NCBI RefSeq assembly: GCF_016802725.1 | Contig: NC_052668.1 | Location: forward strand, 26,468,501 to 26,532,500 | From: Solenopsis invicta | Lineage: Eukaryota; Arthropoda; Insecta; Hymenoptera; Formicidae | DNA: 64,000 bases | Direction: 5' to 3' | Shown here: piece by piece, positions 37,265-49,066 of the stretch | Layout: each line of letters opens with the position of its first letter | Numbering within the stretch: position 1 is the first letter of the stretch | Made by a program: the position numbers and the translations under genes | Notes under the pieces: model-generated | Database searches by the model: none | The model's input: the letters and a program-made list of their open reading frames with translations, nothing else | What the model was told of the DNA's origin: nothing

Positions 37265-39345
37265 CGTCATTTCTCGAAATTTCAAAGGCAATTAATTTAG
37301 AATACATTATATTTTTTTTTCCCAAAACGAAATGCAGATATTTGTTCTAGAAATTTGAGAGTACATGTTCGTGAATTTTTAAAAATTTTTCAACCATGTT
37401 AAACAGGTGAAAAACATGGTCGAATTCAAGACATCCATGGAGTTGTTGCTTTTCACATTGTGTTGTAAGGGATAATTTAATTTCACTAAAATTATAGTAA
37501 AATTTTTTAAAATTTGCGTTACTATGACCACCACCATAATTTTGAGGATTCCGAGAGAAAATTCCGTCCATATAGATAGATTCAGGAAGCTTATCGTCTG
37601 ACCAGCAATATTACCACCGATTCAGAGACAATCTCTCCTTCCGTTACAAAAATTGTATTTCTATAGATTTTTGATTAAAAAAAAAAAATATCAGGCGCCC
37701 CTTGCGCCTTTTCCCTGAAAATAATTCATCTTTATCTGGGGCGCATTTGTACGACATCGTTTACATTTCGCGCAAGATAAATCGAGGGACGAAATTAACG
37801 TTAAGCAAACCGGCGATTAAGTGTCCCAGTAAAATTCTTCGTGCAATACGCGAGACACTTCCCTCTCGCCTCGGTCGGGACTCGTCGCGCGAATAGCGGT
37901 GCGGGACGTTATCAATGTTTAAATTTCTCTAACCGCGAGGAAGCTGCTTGTCAGACTACTTACGCTCCGACGGAACTTTATCTCGAACAATAATTCAACT
38001 CATCCCTCTCGCGGTACGTCATCTCGCGTCTCTCTTTCGTTATCTCGCGCGTCGCAGCGCGACTCCGAATATTTCCGAAAGCGCGACGAGCGGACGTAAA
38101 TTATAATGTCAATGCACACGGCAATCGTCTCTTCTATGTGCCATCGTATATGAAACGAACGGTATTTTAATGTTCATCGTGGGAACTCGAGAGGCGTATT
38201 ACACAAATTTAAAAGGGTTATTAAGTAAGGTTTTTTTTTAAATATTCGTATGTCTTATATATTCGAAACACCTATCAAAGACTTTATATAATATTAATCG
38301 TGCTGGAAACATGTTGCAAAAAAGAATTATTTTTCATAACGTTTGTGTACAATCGTTGAAAAAAAGTTGGTTACATAAATTGGGAATCTGATAGATTCTT
38401 CCTCAATCAGTACGTCTGTCGGAAAATGGACGAATCAAAATCTTCTTTTAGATATTATCAGATGAACGTGATTAATTCCTTTCTATTGAATATAGCAGAA
38501 TAATGATACTAAGTTTGTATTTAGATCGGTATAATTTTTTAGTGAAAAAACGTCTAGTGAATAAATTAACCAGAAAATATACTAATTCAATCCTTATAAT
38601 CTATTAAAGTTGCAAAATACCGAATTCAATCAGTACAATCAGAAATTCTGTTGAGTCTCATCAAAATTGCATTCTGTCACGTAGGATCACTGCGCCAGTC
38701 AATAAACAAATAAAAAATTAAACTGCTCAATGAACATATCAACAAAATTTTAATACATTTACATTTTTATACAAAAAATGATATTTAATAGAATCTTTAT
38801 GAAAATTAGGTCACAAGAAATACAATCAATTTGCAATTCATTATTTTAAAGTCTTATTATTTTTATACTTTTCTGAAATAGTCATTGGTAATTGTTCAGC
38901 GATACATAATATATTAATAAACGCTATATAACATATAATATCATATACATATATGCATGTACGATATAATCTTACGTGTAGTCTCTCTTCAACACTTCAA
39001 GTTTATGATTAAAAGTTTTGCGGAACGGGCGGCGAACGTCAGTTACGGTACGTCGGTGTCGGTACGAGTGTAATAAAAGAAAATGTTGAAAGCCTCTTCT
39101 GTTTCTCCGTTTATATCCCCTCGGCGACTTGGCCTCTTTACGAGGCCCAAATCTGTCGTCGTCGAAGCGCGGCACCACCGTCGTTATCGGAACTTCAAGA
39201 GTTCTTAATCGCATCACGAAGCCGCGCACGTCAAACCTCGTATGTACGTACGTACGTGCGCGACCTTATCTGGCCCACTAATTCAACGGTAACTTTTGCC
39301 GCTCATCTCACGAGATATCTCCGTCATGGGGCGTCCCTAAAGAGA

Positions 39346-39366
39346 GACGACGACGACGACGACGAC
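39346..39366. repeat. (GAC)n trinucleotide repeat
   Basis: Seven GAC/CGA units within the Mitf intron. In one frame it gives an Asp run that has no supporting gene context. Confidence 0.85.
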
Positions 39367-40567
39367 GGAGGCGGCGACCGCGACCATCGCCGGCGGCTAT
39401 CTCTAGAAGAAGATTTGCTGCCCCTCCGGTCGGAATTGGGGAGCGAAATCGTAACGAGGGGCAAAACGAACAGGGAACGATTTGCACGACGGCCAGACCG
39501 CGATAAGCCGCGATTCATTATTCGGAACAATAATCCGCTGCCGATGTAGAATTGCCAGATGGGAGAAGTCAGTTTCTGTGTACTCGTACGTACCAAAAAA
39601 TTAACATTCCGCAGGATAATAATGAATAACGAAGCGAGAAATAATATATCTGGCCGCCTCTTTTCAAACGGGAATTATAATATTCGCAATAACTACAATA
39701 GTTAAAGTAAAACAATTGCGTTGAATTATAATAAATGCAATTATTATAAAAAAGCTCGTCTGCCTCTCTCTCTCTCTCTTTCTGCCGGAATTATTGCAAT
39801 TACCATACTAAAACTGTAAAATTGTGTGTGTGTGTGTGTAAAATTGAAAATTTGCATAATGCTCGCGTGAGAGGCTGCAAATTGTCACGTCCGAGTGTGA
39901 ACGAGAATTTCGAAAGGTGTGCATGCTGCCCGCAACCGCTTCGTCATCGAAAGATCGTACGGTGCTTGAGAGGTCGTCATCGAAAGTTGCTCGAGAAGCG
40001 GCGAGAAACGATACGTCAATCGTATGTAACGTAAATGAGAAAATATTTCTCATTATGCAAACACGGCCGGCTTTGGATCGATCTACGGTTGCGTAATGAC
40101 AACCGTTACCGCCGCGCTGTCAAAAGACACACGGCCTTTTTTCCTTGTGTGTTACGCGCTCTCGTGTGTACGAGAGAATTGATAAATGAGTACACGAAGA
40201 GAGAAAAGAGAGAGAGAGAAAGAAGAGATCACGAGTGAGTAAGCAAACAGCTATTCGTTTCCGTCTCTCTTTCTCCCTCGCAACAGATGCACGCATTATC
40301 AAACTAGTCCGGCGAACGAGCGGAAGGTTTAATTCGGATCAAGGATCGGATCGATCGTTACAACGACGTCGTCAGTCGCTCGCTGTGTCGATCGAAAACC
40401 AACTGTCGCATTAAGATTAAACGACTCGCCGTTACGAAACGACACTTAATAAGGCTGATCGAAATTAACAATATTATTCGTACGAGTATGTACCATCGTG
40501 TTTCAAAAGTAAAAAGTTTCTCACGAGTCATAACTTAATTGCTTGTTAATTGCTTATTATTATACAG

Positions 40568-41305
40568 TATGTACAATGAGAAAAAATACAAGGCTCACGA
40601 AAAAATATCTTACCAAAAAAAATTACTTAACACAAAAAAAAAATTATTTACTCGATGAGTCACAATAGCTCATTTACTTGCAGTCAAGTTAAACATTTTT
40701 TAAATTAAAGTATTAAATGTGAATAAAATTAAAAAATAATTTTTATTCAGATAATATTTTTGTAGTTCCAAAAATATTTAGTGTCAGAATATTTTTATAT
40801 TCAAGATGATAAGACTTTTTTAATAAAAAAAAAAAACAATTTAATTAAGTTTAATAATATTACTAACTCACGATTGTGGCTCGTTAAGAACTGGGACCAC
40901 GCCATGTGAAATGGAAGCTTTTTGATTTCGTCTTTCATTGCTGAAGATGAAACGGGGTCGAAACGTCCTTGAATTTATATTGAATAAACTCAGAAATATA
41001 CGCACCAACATCAATGTCTTGACTCTCATTAGCCCTTTATTAATTCGATCAATTTTCGAGAGTTCTTCCATTCATTGTAATAAGTTAATAATAAGTTAAT
41101 CTTATTAAACTCAACTTATAGTTTATTTGTAAAATCATTACTTAAATGTAAGAAAAATGTAAAAATACAAAATTATATACTTAAAGTAACAGTCTGCTTA
41201 AAAGTAAATATTACTCAAACAGCGACAAACAATTGCTTGCGAAATATATGGTTTTAGGAAAATGTATTTTCTTCATTTAAAAAATTTTTCTCTCGGTGTA
41301 CATAA
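40568..41305. mobile_element. Probable 0.7-kb element with ATGTACA-GAGA inverted ends
   Basis: Left end ATGTACAATGAGAAAAAATA; right end the complement of AAATTTTTCTCTCGGTGTACAT. It contains a retroelement-tail-like phrase at 40941-40965 (CTGAAGATGA, then GTCGAAACG). The interior is otherwise AT-rich and non-coding. It may be composite. Confidence 0.45.
40941..40963 (+). other. CTGAAGA-GAAA retroelement-type motif
   Basis: CTGAAGATGA followed by GTCGAAACG, a phrase common in retroelement tails and matching the two conserved strands of a hammerhead core. The intervening stem is weak here. Second instance after 9340-9367. Confidence 0.3.
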
Positions 41306-41609
41306 TAAGAAAATTAACGTTCAAAGAGAAGTTAAAAAAAAAACATCTTACATAAAAGAGAACATGATACTTGTCACACAAAATTTGTCATTTAGCAAAA
41401 CGCTGAATATGATTCGTTGCAGAATCGGAGATGGACGGGAGCGAATCTCGAAATCTCAAATGCAAGCGTGAATCATTTTTACGGGTACGGAAGTTGGATA
41501 TAAAACTTGCATGAGATGGATAACATGATACGACGATGTTATGTACATGTACGAGGCAGCGGATGTAACAAGATGCGGACCGGATAGGGAAGAAGGACTT
41601 TATACTTAC

Positions 41610-41886
41610 CTTTCGTTGCTCGAGCTTACTCCTCGGGAAGGTGTTGAGCAGGGCGGAAGTGGACGCCCAGCTGAAGTCGGCAACCGGAAGACCGTGCGCC
41701 TTCGCCTGCAGCTCGAGCTCCTGCACGCGCAGGAGCAACCTGCGATTCTGGTGCTCCAGTTGCTTGTGCCTGAGCTCGTTCTGCTTCATCCTCGTGAGTT
41801 CGTTCTTTAACAGTTTTATGTACTCCACCGAAGACTTGAGAATCGTACCCTTGTTCGGCCTGACGTCCCTGACGATCTCGTAATAT
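41610..41886 (-). CDS. Mitf: Mitf exon: loop/helix 2 and leucine zipper
   Basis: Internal exon of 277 bases, one base plus 92 codons, on the - strand. Acceptor CTTTTGCAG, donor GTAAGTATA. It encodes YYEIVRDVRP then NKGTILKSSVEYIKLLKNE (helix 2), the zipper LEHQNRRLLLRVQELELQAKAHGLP, and ends SALLNTFPRSKLEQRK. NKGTILK-SV-YI and the LRVQELELQA-AHGL zipper are hallmarks of the MITF/TFEB/TFE3/TFEC family of dimeric E-box-binding factors that control lysosomal, autophagy and (in vertebrates) pigment genes. The first base completes a Pro codon started by CC at the end of the bHLH exon, so the three exons join in frame. The loop before NKG is longer than in vertebrate members (see findings). Confidence 0.93.
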
Positions 41887-44800
41887 CTGCAAAAGAAAGG
41901 GGACCGAGGAACGTTATTTCGGTGTTTTCATTGCCGTAACATTCACGCAAATCTAATGCAGAACTATGAACGCCATGTATTTTTAATTAACGTCAATAAC
42001 AAATGCCAATAATGTATTGGTAAATAAACAAATAACTTTTCGCCGAAGATGCTTCAATCAATAAAATATTTCTGGTATTCTCGACGCTCTTGCAATCTCC
42101 TTTACATCTATCGTCAGTGGCGCTGAAGAGCTGATAACGCGATTGTGACTTCTCGGCAGGTTGCATAAAGAAAATAGCGGTAAGAGAGAACCGTGAGCGC
42201 TGCGCTCACGTTTTCAATTTCCTCGGCACTTCTCAGAGAAATATAAAAAGGTGACGACAACCCTGTAGCGAAAGGGAGAGTGCCGGGAGGGGGCCCACCG
42301 CCAGGCTGCTCGAAACCCCAGACGCGGACGATTATTTCGTCGGGAAAGGTGTTCGAGACACAAGGCGGGAGAGATTCCCAAAGTTTCTCACCCGACCGTA
42401 ATACGACTGATATTGCCTCTCTCTCTCTCTCTTTTTATCTCCGAGTCACCCCGCCTAAGCCACTGTTTTCGATCCGTTTCGAGGGCCGTCCTCGAGATGG
42501 AATTCCGCACGGGAGTTCGCGCGGAATATCAGACGGACGGGGGCCGATATCTCGACGGGACGGGACGCGGGCAACGGAAATCCCGAGGAATCTCCATAAC
42601 ACGCGTCGCGCTCTCGTACATACTCTTTGCACCCTGTCTTCCTCCTTTTCCTGCCCCTTTTCTCACCCGGTGTCTCGCGCCCTCGCGCAGATACGGCGAT
42701 TTGTCGTTAGCCCGGGAGAATTTCTCACGGTGACGGCCGCGAAAAATTCATGAGAAGCATTCTGCGTATGCAGAAACGAGAAGGTGGAGATACCATCTCG
42801 GAGGTGTCTCCTCGCTCGCCAGGAGACATTCGCGATGATCCAGCGCGGACGATCTCGCAACGCCAGCGTGAGGAATGCCTGGCAAGCGGCTCGCGAATGA
42901 AAACGTAAGAGTAAGAAAAATTCAGGATTGCCAGAGAAAGTGCACGTTTCTTTAGAAACATGCGGCAATTTTTGCCGGACGGCGTCAAGAATGGCTTCGA
43001 AATTGTGGCACACGCGCTCTCGTGCTCGCCTTGCGCATTATTAATTTTTCACATGCGTTGTTACGGAACGTACGAGGGCGCGAGTCGTATCTGAAAAACG
43101 TATCGAGATCGCAACAAGAAAGTGTGCTCGATTGTATAAACACGGGTGGCATTTTTTTTTTTCTCGAAAACAAAACAATGCTGTTCGTGGAAGATCAATA
43201 GCTCGTTCAAATAAAGATAAGATACTTATAGCCCTGATTAGATAGTGATATTATCCGCGAGCTACGTAATTTGCGCGATAATACAAATCAGTATTTGTAA
43301 TTAAACTGCGGCGCATGGAAAAATGTAGATTGTCCTATCTTTCATATAGATATATCACTCCGATATGATGTGTCATTAATCACACTTCTTTGACAAGGAT
43401 ATCAATTTGCTTCGTCAATCTCTCGCCGTGACAAATATTCGAAATATTATCGAAATGCGTTAACGTGATGCGAGACCAATATGAAATTTTCCCTAATGGA
43501 CTTTAGAGACTTGCCGGAAGTTCGTTCTCACGACTTAAACGGATATTCCCTCCTTTGGAAGCTTCGAAAAAAAATGTTTTCGAGAATTTTTTTAGGATAA
43601 CGTAAAAACCAATTAATATCGAACTTTGTATGTACTCTTGTATTACTAGAGTTTAATGTATTTCTAGAGTTAAATATATAATAGAGTGAAATATAGAATT
43701 AAATATTACTAGAGTTAAATATATTTAAGAGTTTAATAATATTTCAATATTTTTCAAATTCAAAAAATGCTCTTTTCTCACGTATTATACATGGATTGCA
43801 AAAGGTAAAGGCAGATGGACTAGCTCTTCTGAATATCTACACTAAAGAGCCGAACTTTTCATATTCAAGAGAAGTGTGGCTCATGCTAGAAATAAATTAA
43901 AATTCTCCTTGACAAAATAACGCAGTCTTTCTTTTTATTCGTCGTGAAAATTTTGCAAATATTTTTTATATAAATAAAAATAATGAGTAATAATAATGAT
44001 TCTACATCGAAACGAAAGAAGAACATGCGATGTATTCGCGTATACTCCCAATAGTTTTCAAGAAATTTATCTTACACTGTTCTACAGCTTCAAAAAATGT
44101 GGTTTGGGGGAAAAAAAATGTTTAAGTAACACTTTTTTGTGTATTCGATTTTGATCCCTTACAGTTAATCAGCAATTCCAAGACGTATAATAAACCTTCT
44201 GCTTCCTCGAATAATTCTTGTTTTTCAAGTTTTTCAAGAATTCTTGTTATTCTGGCCTTCTGTAGTCACTGTTTGTAAACAAACTTTGTCTTCTTCGTCG
44301 AATATCTTTGATTGCAATCCAATTTTGATTTTTATTACTTCATTTTCGAAACATTTTCAAGACTGCAAGACAGCAATAAATGTTATTTAACGCTCAATGA
44401 TTATCTAACTTAATAAAATCAAACTTTACAATTCGAATCTTATTATACCTCACAACTACGTGCAAATCAAGACAAATAAATATAAACAGTATTATATAAT
44501 TACGAACAGAGCATATCACGATAACACAACGTATGTATTCATGAACTTCCTTCTTATTCAAAAATCATCCGATAATAAACGCCGTATAGATTAAGCGTTT
44601 CAACTTTGACTTGTGCTCGTTTTTTGCCTGTAACTTCAGCAAATATCGACAAGACGCTTGAAGAATGTATTTTAAAGAGTGCAAATATTAAGAACATTAA
44701 ATTAAAAAAAAAAGCGACTTTTACACCTTTAAGTATTCCCACGCGAAACTCGGGTACAACACTCACGGATTTTCGTCGTTATTCACGCTTTTTTTTTCCC

Positions 44801-45249
44801 TCATGCCGCGCCGCGCGACCGTTGATTTACGACAGAATCGTTTCGTCGATTTATCGCCTGAAAAGTCGCGAGTTGCCGCCGTTCGCGAGGAGGAAAGCGA
44901 CGTCGAATGGAAAGCCTATTATAAGGTGGCATTCGTCATGCCCAGGCGACACATCCATCCTTCGCGGACTCCTCGTTGAATACCCCCTCGAGAAAACCAT
45001 AATCCTCCGCCTTATCCTGCCGAGGATACTGGAAGGATCGAACACGCATCGCGTGCGACTATCGCACCCTTGAATTCGAGTGATCAAAGAGTGTTATCAA
45101 AATCCTCCTGATATAGGAGGTAGAATAAGATAGCAGTCTGCGCGTAAAAATCTGGCCTTTGCAAAAAGATATATCTTTAAATTAATTTAACAGAGATGAA
45201 GACAGGCGATGATGATAATAATACATACAATTACTGCCAGGATTTGTCG

Positions 45250-45345
45250 TTATCTATGTAAAATTATCTAGATAATTGTCCAGATAATTATTTAGATAAA
45301 GAAGAAGCTTCTTATCTTTATCTAAATTATTATAATGTATATTAT
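45250..45345. repeat. Palindromic cluster of TTATC/GATAA words
   Basis: AGATAA/TTATCT words occur repeatedly, with an inverted repeat ATTTAGATAAAGAAGAAGCT followed by its complement. It is either a small foldback element or, less likely, a GATA-factor site cluster in the Mitf intron. Confidence 0.4.
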
Positions 45346-46714
45346 CTTCATCTTTATTTTAGATAAAAGAAGCGTCATCTTTTTCAAATTATGAAAGATA
45401 ATATGAACAATAATGGCAATAAAATATATTGTCTTTGCAGTATTTTTTCAATTTCCAAGTTATCACTTTTTTGAAGCGATAACAGGGTTGTGTGTCCCAA
45501 AATTTACTGCTAGAACAGAAAATCTACAGTATACGTAACATAAACTATTGATTTTTAGAACTGGCAGTTTTATTTTATTTTTTTATTATCTTATTACTTT
45601 TTTATTTTATATTTATTTAAATAATCAGTTTTCGAGCTTGTTGCTTTTATGTTGTGCACATTGAAGTTTTTATTTGAGAATAATAATGAAAAAGAAAGTT
45701 TATTATATATTAAAACAACTGCAAAGCTTATTAATTGCCACTGTGTGCTTAAAGTGGTAGTAATTGGAACAATTATCCTATACGGGAGAAAATAAAATAC
45801 ATAATGTTAAATGAAGGTTTAATGTGGAAATTATTTGGTCTCGAATTGTTTATACCCGTGAAGCACACGGGTAAAACAATTCAGAATAAAGCTGCGGAAT
45901 ATGTAATAGTAAATTACAAAGCGTCGTAACTGCAAATAATTAATAATTATCTACTATTTTATGCTCCACGGTAAAATGGCCCGCGCGTTCTTGTGACGGC
46001 GCGAACGCTCCCGTGATGCCGCTGATAATTTACATTGCCTCGGCAAAACTGTAATTAAATTCACGCGTGATCGCGGATCGCGAATGGGCGCGTCGCTGCA
46101 TGACTCGCGAGATTTTGCGCTCGCCGAGCAAACTCTGAAACCAAACAGCCGCTGGTATATTGCATAAAGCATCACTTTTCTCCACGTGAGGCGTCTCGCG
46201 GCGAGGCGTCCCTATCCTGCAACAACTTCGCGACGAGCGCGAATTTGCGGTAATGCGGGTTCGCGTAGTTGCAACCCCGGGCTTTGCAAACTGCATTTCC
46301 GTATAAACACGCCTACTACCACCGATTTCGGCGTTTTATTAATTTTCCACGTCGCCTAGTAGAAAGCGCGCGCTTATTTTTCAGCAGCTGCTGAATTGTT
46401 CACGTACGGATTTGGTGGTGGTTCAGCTCTACCGAGTTCTGTTACCATGTTTCCAAGTTAATGCGAATTAATATTCAGTTGCAGTTTCAACAAAACCAGT
46501 GCACGTTTTGCGAACTTTCGCTACCGAATGTAATTGGGCCCGCAGTACAATCACCTTTCGATCGACGAATTTTAACGCGAGATATAGTATACTTTCTCTG
46601 TATTCTCGGTGTATACTCACGCAGAGGGAATTCTCTCTTGGAATTTGATACTTCCAAAATCGTGGGACGACATAATGCTTTGAAATATTGAATGTGATTT
46701 TCTTTGATTTATTA

Positions 46715-47460
46715 GAGGAAAAAGCAGTGATACGGCATCCATTTTTATTTTATTGAATAATTTTGTAAATAATCAACACTTTATATTGAAACTTGAACGA
46801 TTTTATTCGTCGAAGTGAGGTTTCACAGATTCTAGACTCAGAGTAATGAAATATTTATTACTTAGAACGTGATTTATAAGTGTGACGCACTGTATAATCA
46901 GTGGAAGAGGAAAAGTAGCGATAATACGGCTAGCTCAAAAATAAATGTAAAAAATTGATTTATTTTAAAAACACAGAATATTCTGTTGCAAAATTATGTA
47001 TTTTTAATTTTCCTTTATTTGGAATTGTCCTGTGTTTAGAAACGTTAAAGGTATCATTTTATTCTTGTTTAATATTAAACAACAAGCATAAAATGATATC
47101 TCTAATGTTTCTCAACAAGCCTCAAGCGTGACATTCAATTTATCGAAGAAATATTTCGATATGAAAATTTTTGTTTAAAAAGCCATGTTAACGAAATCCT
47201 ATGTTGTTGTTTAACTTTGTATAACTCGAAATGTTCAGACGAATGAAAAGATAAATAACACTCGAGTATACATCCATTCATATGATAATACGCTCGTGAT
47301 TGAAAACAATGAGGAAATATAGTATGTGTCGTTCAGTGCTAAAGTGTATTCTGAAAAAGTTTCAAAGTGCTCAAAAGTAAAACTGCTTTATAATAATTAA
47401 CAGCTATTGTGTATTAGAACATTAGCGCCACTAAAAAAAAAATGGCTGGCTACTAAATGA
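46715..47460. mobile_element. Third, truncated member of the TA-target element family
   Basis: The left end GAGGAAAAAGCAGTGATACGG follows TA (46713-46714). Interior blocks match 14575-15727: GTGATTTATAAGTGTGACGC-like sequence, the hairpin at 47040-47115 with TAAACAACAAGCATAAAATG, and CTCAAAAGTAAAA near 47370. The right terminus is not found; similarity fades near 47460, so the copy looks truncated. Confidence 0.6.
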
Positions 47461-48874
47461 TAATAACTCTTGTCTCAAGTAAATACATTTTCCTAAATTA
47501 TAATTTATTAAGTTCAAAGAAATAATTACGTGTATCGACAACAATCTTTTTTAAATCAAAATAACATTTCATTGAAACAAAAAATTATTATTTCTTTGAA
47601 TTAATAAAATTAAAATTCCAAAAAATTAGTATTTCCTCGAGACCAGAAATTTCTCTTGTCCTGTACGAAAAGATACAACGAAAAATTTTCTCCGTGCACA
47701 TATAGCGCAGTTATTTAATCTTCTTTTCGTGCCAACATCAAACGCACCTTCATATTAGATAAACGTTGAATGCATAAAAAAAACGGGCCGTTATTTAGTC
47801 TTTACTAAAGAACTATTTCAACGTTGCGTCATGCAAGCTCGCAGATTCAATTACTGTTTCATTATTGTTAACAGGAGCACGCGACCGTATAGTTAAACAT
47901 TCCGCGCCTCTCGTCGGAGATGGAGTGACATCGCGGCGCGTTTCTGGCCTCCCGTTGGCGCGTTCCCGAGTCATGTGCGCGGTTTTCGTACTTGCACGCG
48001 CGCGTCGGAAACGAGTTTGCACGGCGAACAATAAACAGCCAAGTGCATCGACGTGGGTTTCACCATCGCTCGCGTTAATGAGGAACAACGTAAGGAGCAC
48101 ACGAAGGGGAGCAGAGGTGGAGGAGAGATTCGGGGCGTTTTGTAGGAAACGAGGACGATTCCGAAACTTGAACGCGACGGACGGAGACATCGGTACCGCA
48201 GGAAGGGACGAAGAGAGAGAAATCTGTGCCGTGTTTGCCGGTGTCTTTAGAACCGGGGCTCTACTTCGTTATCACGGGCGCGCTATCGCGCCGAGTTTAC
48301 TCGCCTTCCGCTTGATATCGTCCCCGGCCAAAGCCGAAACTAAAACCCTACCCGGGAGAAAGAGAAGACGTTACGGAGAGAAGACGTCGCAAGACACCCA
48401 CCCGAGAAGTTCTAACGTGCGTTATTACTGACGCGTCATTACTCTCCCTCCCACGCGGATAAGATTCAGCGCGAGTGGATTTTGCCAGCCGCGACATTGA
48501 GAAAATAAAACCAAGTTGCCGCATGATCGTGCAAAATGCAGCTATCTCTCTCTCTCTCTCTCTCTCTCCATCTTTCTTGCGTACATTGTTAAAGAATGTT
48601 TAAGCTATATTAGCTAAAAGTTATCTAAATAAAAATGTAGTCTTTTTTTCCAAAAAATCAACAATGAAAACTTTTCGTCGCAAATGCCCGAATTTTTGCC
48701 CTGAAACTAGTTGCAAAAACGAAAACAACGAAAAATTTGATTTACAATGGCTTGTTGCAGCAAATATTGTTACATTTTGCTGCAATTTTAAACGAATAAC
48801 TTTCAAATAAGTAAGAGAATCTAAGTGAATTTTTGCACGAATATTTGTTAGAGTTTTATTAGTATATATAAAAA

Positions 48875-49066
48875 TTTTGATTTAATTGATAATTTCAAAT
48901 AACACAATCAAATAAGCTACGAGAGCCAGGCTTTTAATAACTTTCAGACGGAAATGTTTACAGTTTTTGAAATTAAACAAACTATAAACATTTCCGTCTA
49001 AAAGACATGAACAACCGGCCTGCCTGTCATAGCCCATTTGATTTTGTTATTTGAAATTTTCAAAAT
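48875..49066. mobile_element. Compact foldback element, about 85-base arms
   Basis: The left arm has ATTTCAAATAACACAATCAA and TTTCAGACGGAAATGTTTAC. The right arm carries the complements GTAAACATTTCCGTCT-like and TTGATTTTGTTATTTGAAAT. The loop is about 12 bases. Located in the Mitf intron. Confidence 0.7.

Larger units (their letters stand above)
34884..41609 (-). other. Mitf: Mitf intron between zipper and C-terminal exons
   Basis: 6.7-kb intron bounded by donor GTAAGTATA and acceptor CTGCCGTAG on the - strand. Content: CpG-rich DNA at 34900-35200 and 36240-36720, a foldback at 37032-37264, AT-rich DNA at 38200-38960, CpG-rich DNA at 39000-39560, and an element at 40568-41305. (GGC)n at 36270-36287, (GAC)n at 39346-39366 and (GT)n at 39823-39839 are simple repeats. 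No other gene recognised. Confidence 0.75.

Noticed and set aside
39346..39366. Asp-repeat protein
   Set aside because: Simple (GAC)n microsatellite in an intron.
41388..41609. Extension of the Mitf zipper frame past 41610
   Set aside because: Runs beyond a good GTAAGTATA donor into intron and is unlike the family; the last exon joins in phase at 34883.
42280..42753. Open frame of 157 codons in the Mitf intron
   Set aside because: Overlaps another open frame in the same island and a TC run; no recognisable protein.
47865..48431. Open frame of 188 codons on the + strand
   Set aside because: Lies in a CpG-rich island in the Mitf intron, overlapped by a - strand frame; no recognisable domain and Arg-rich composition typical of chance frames.
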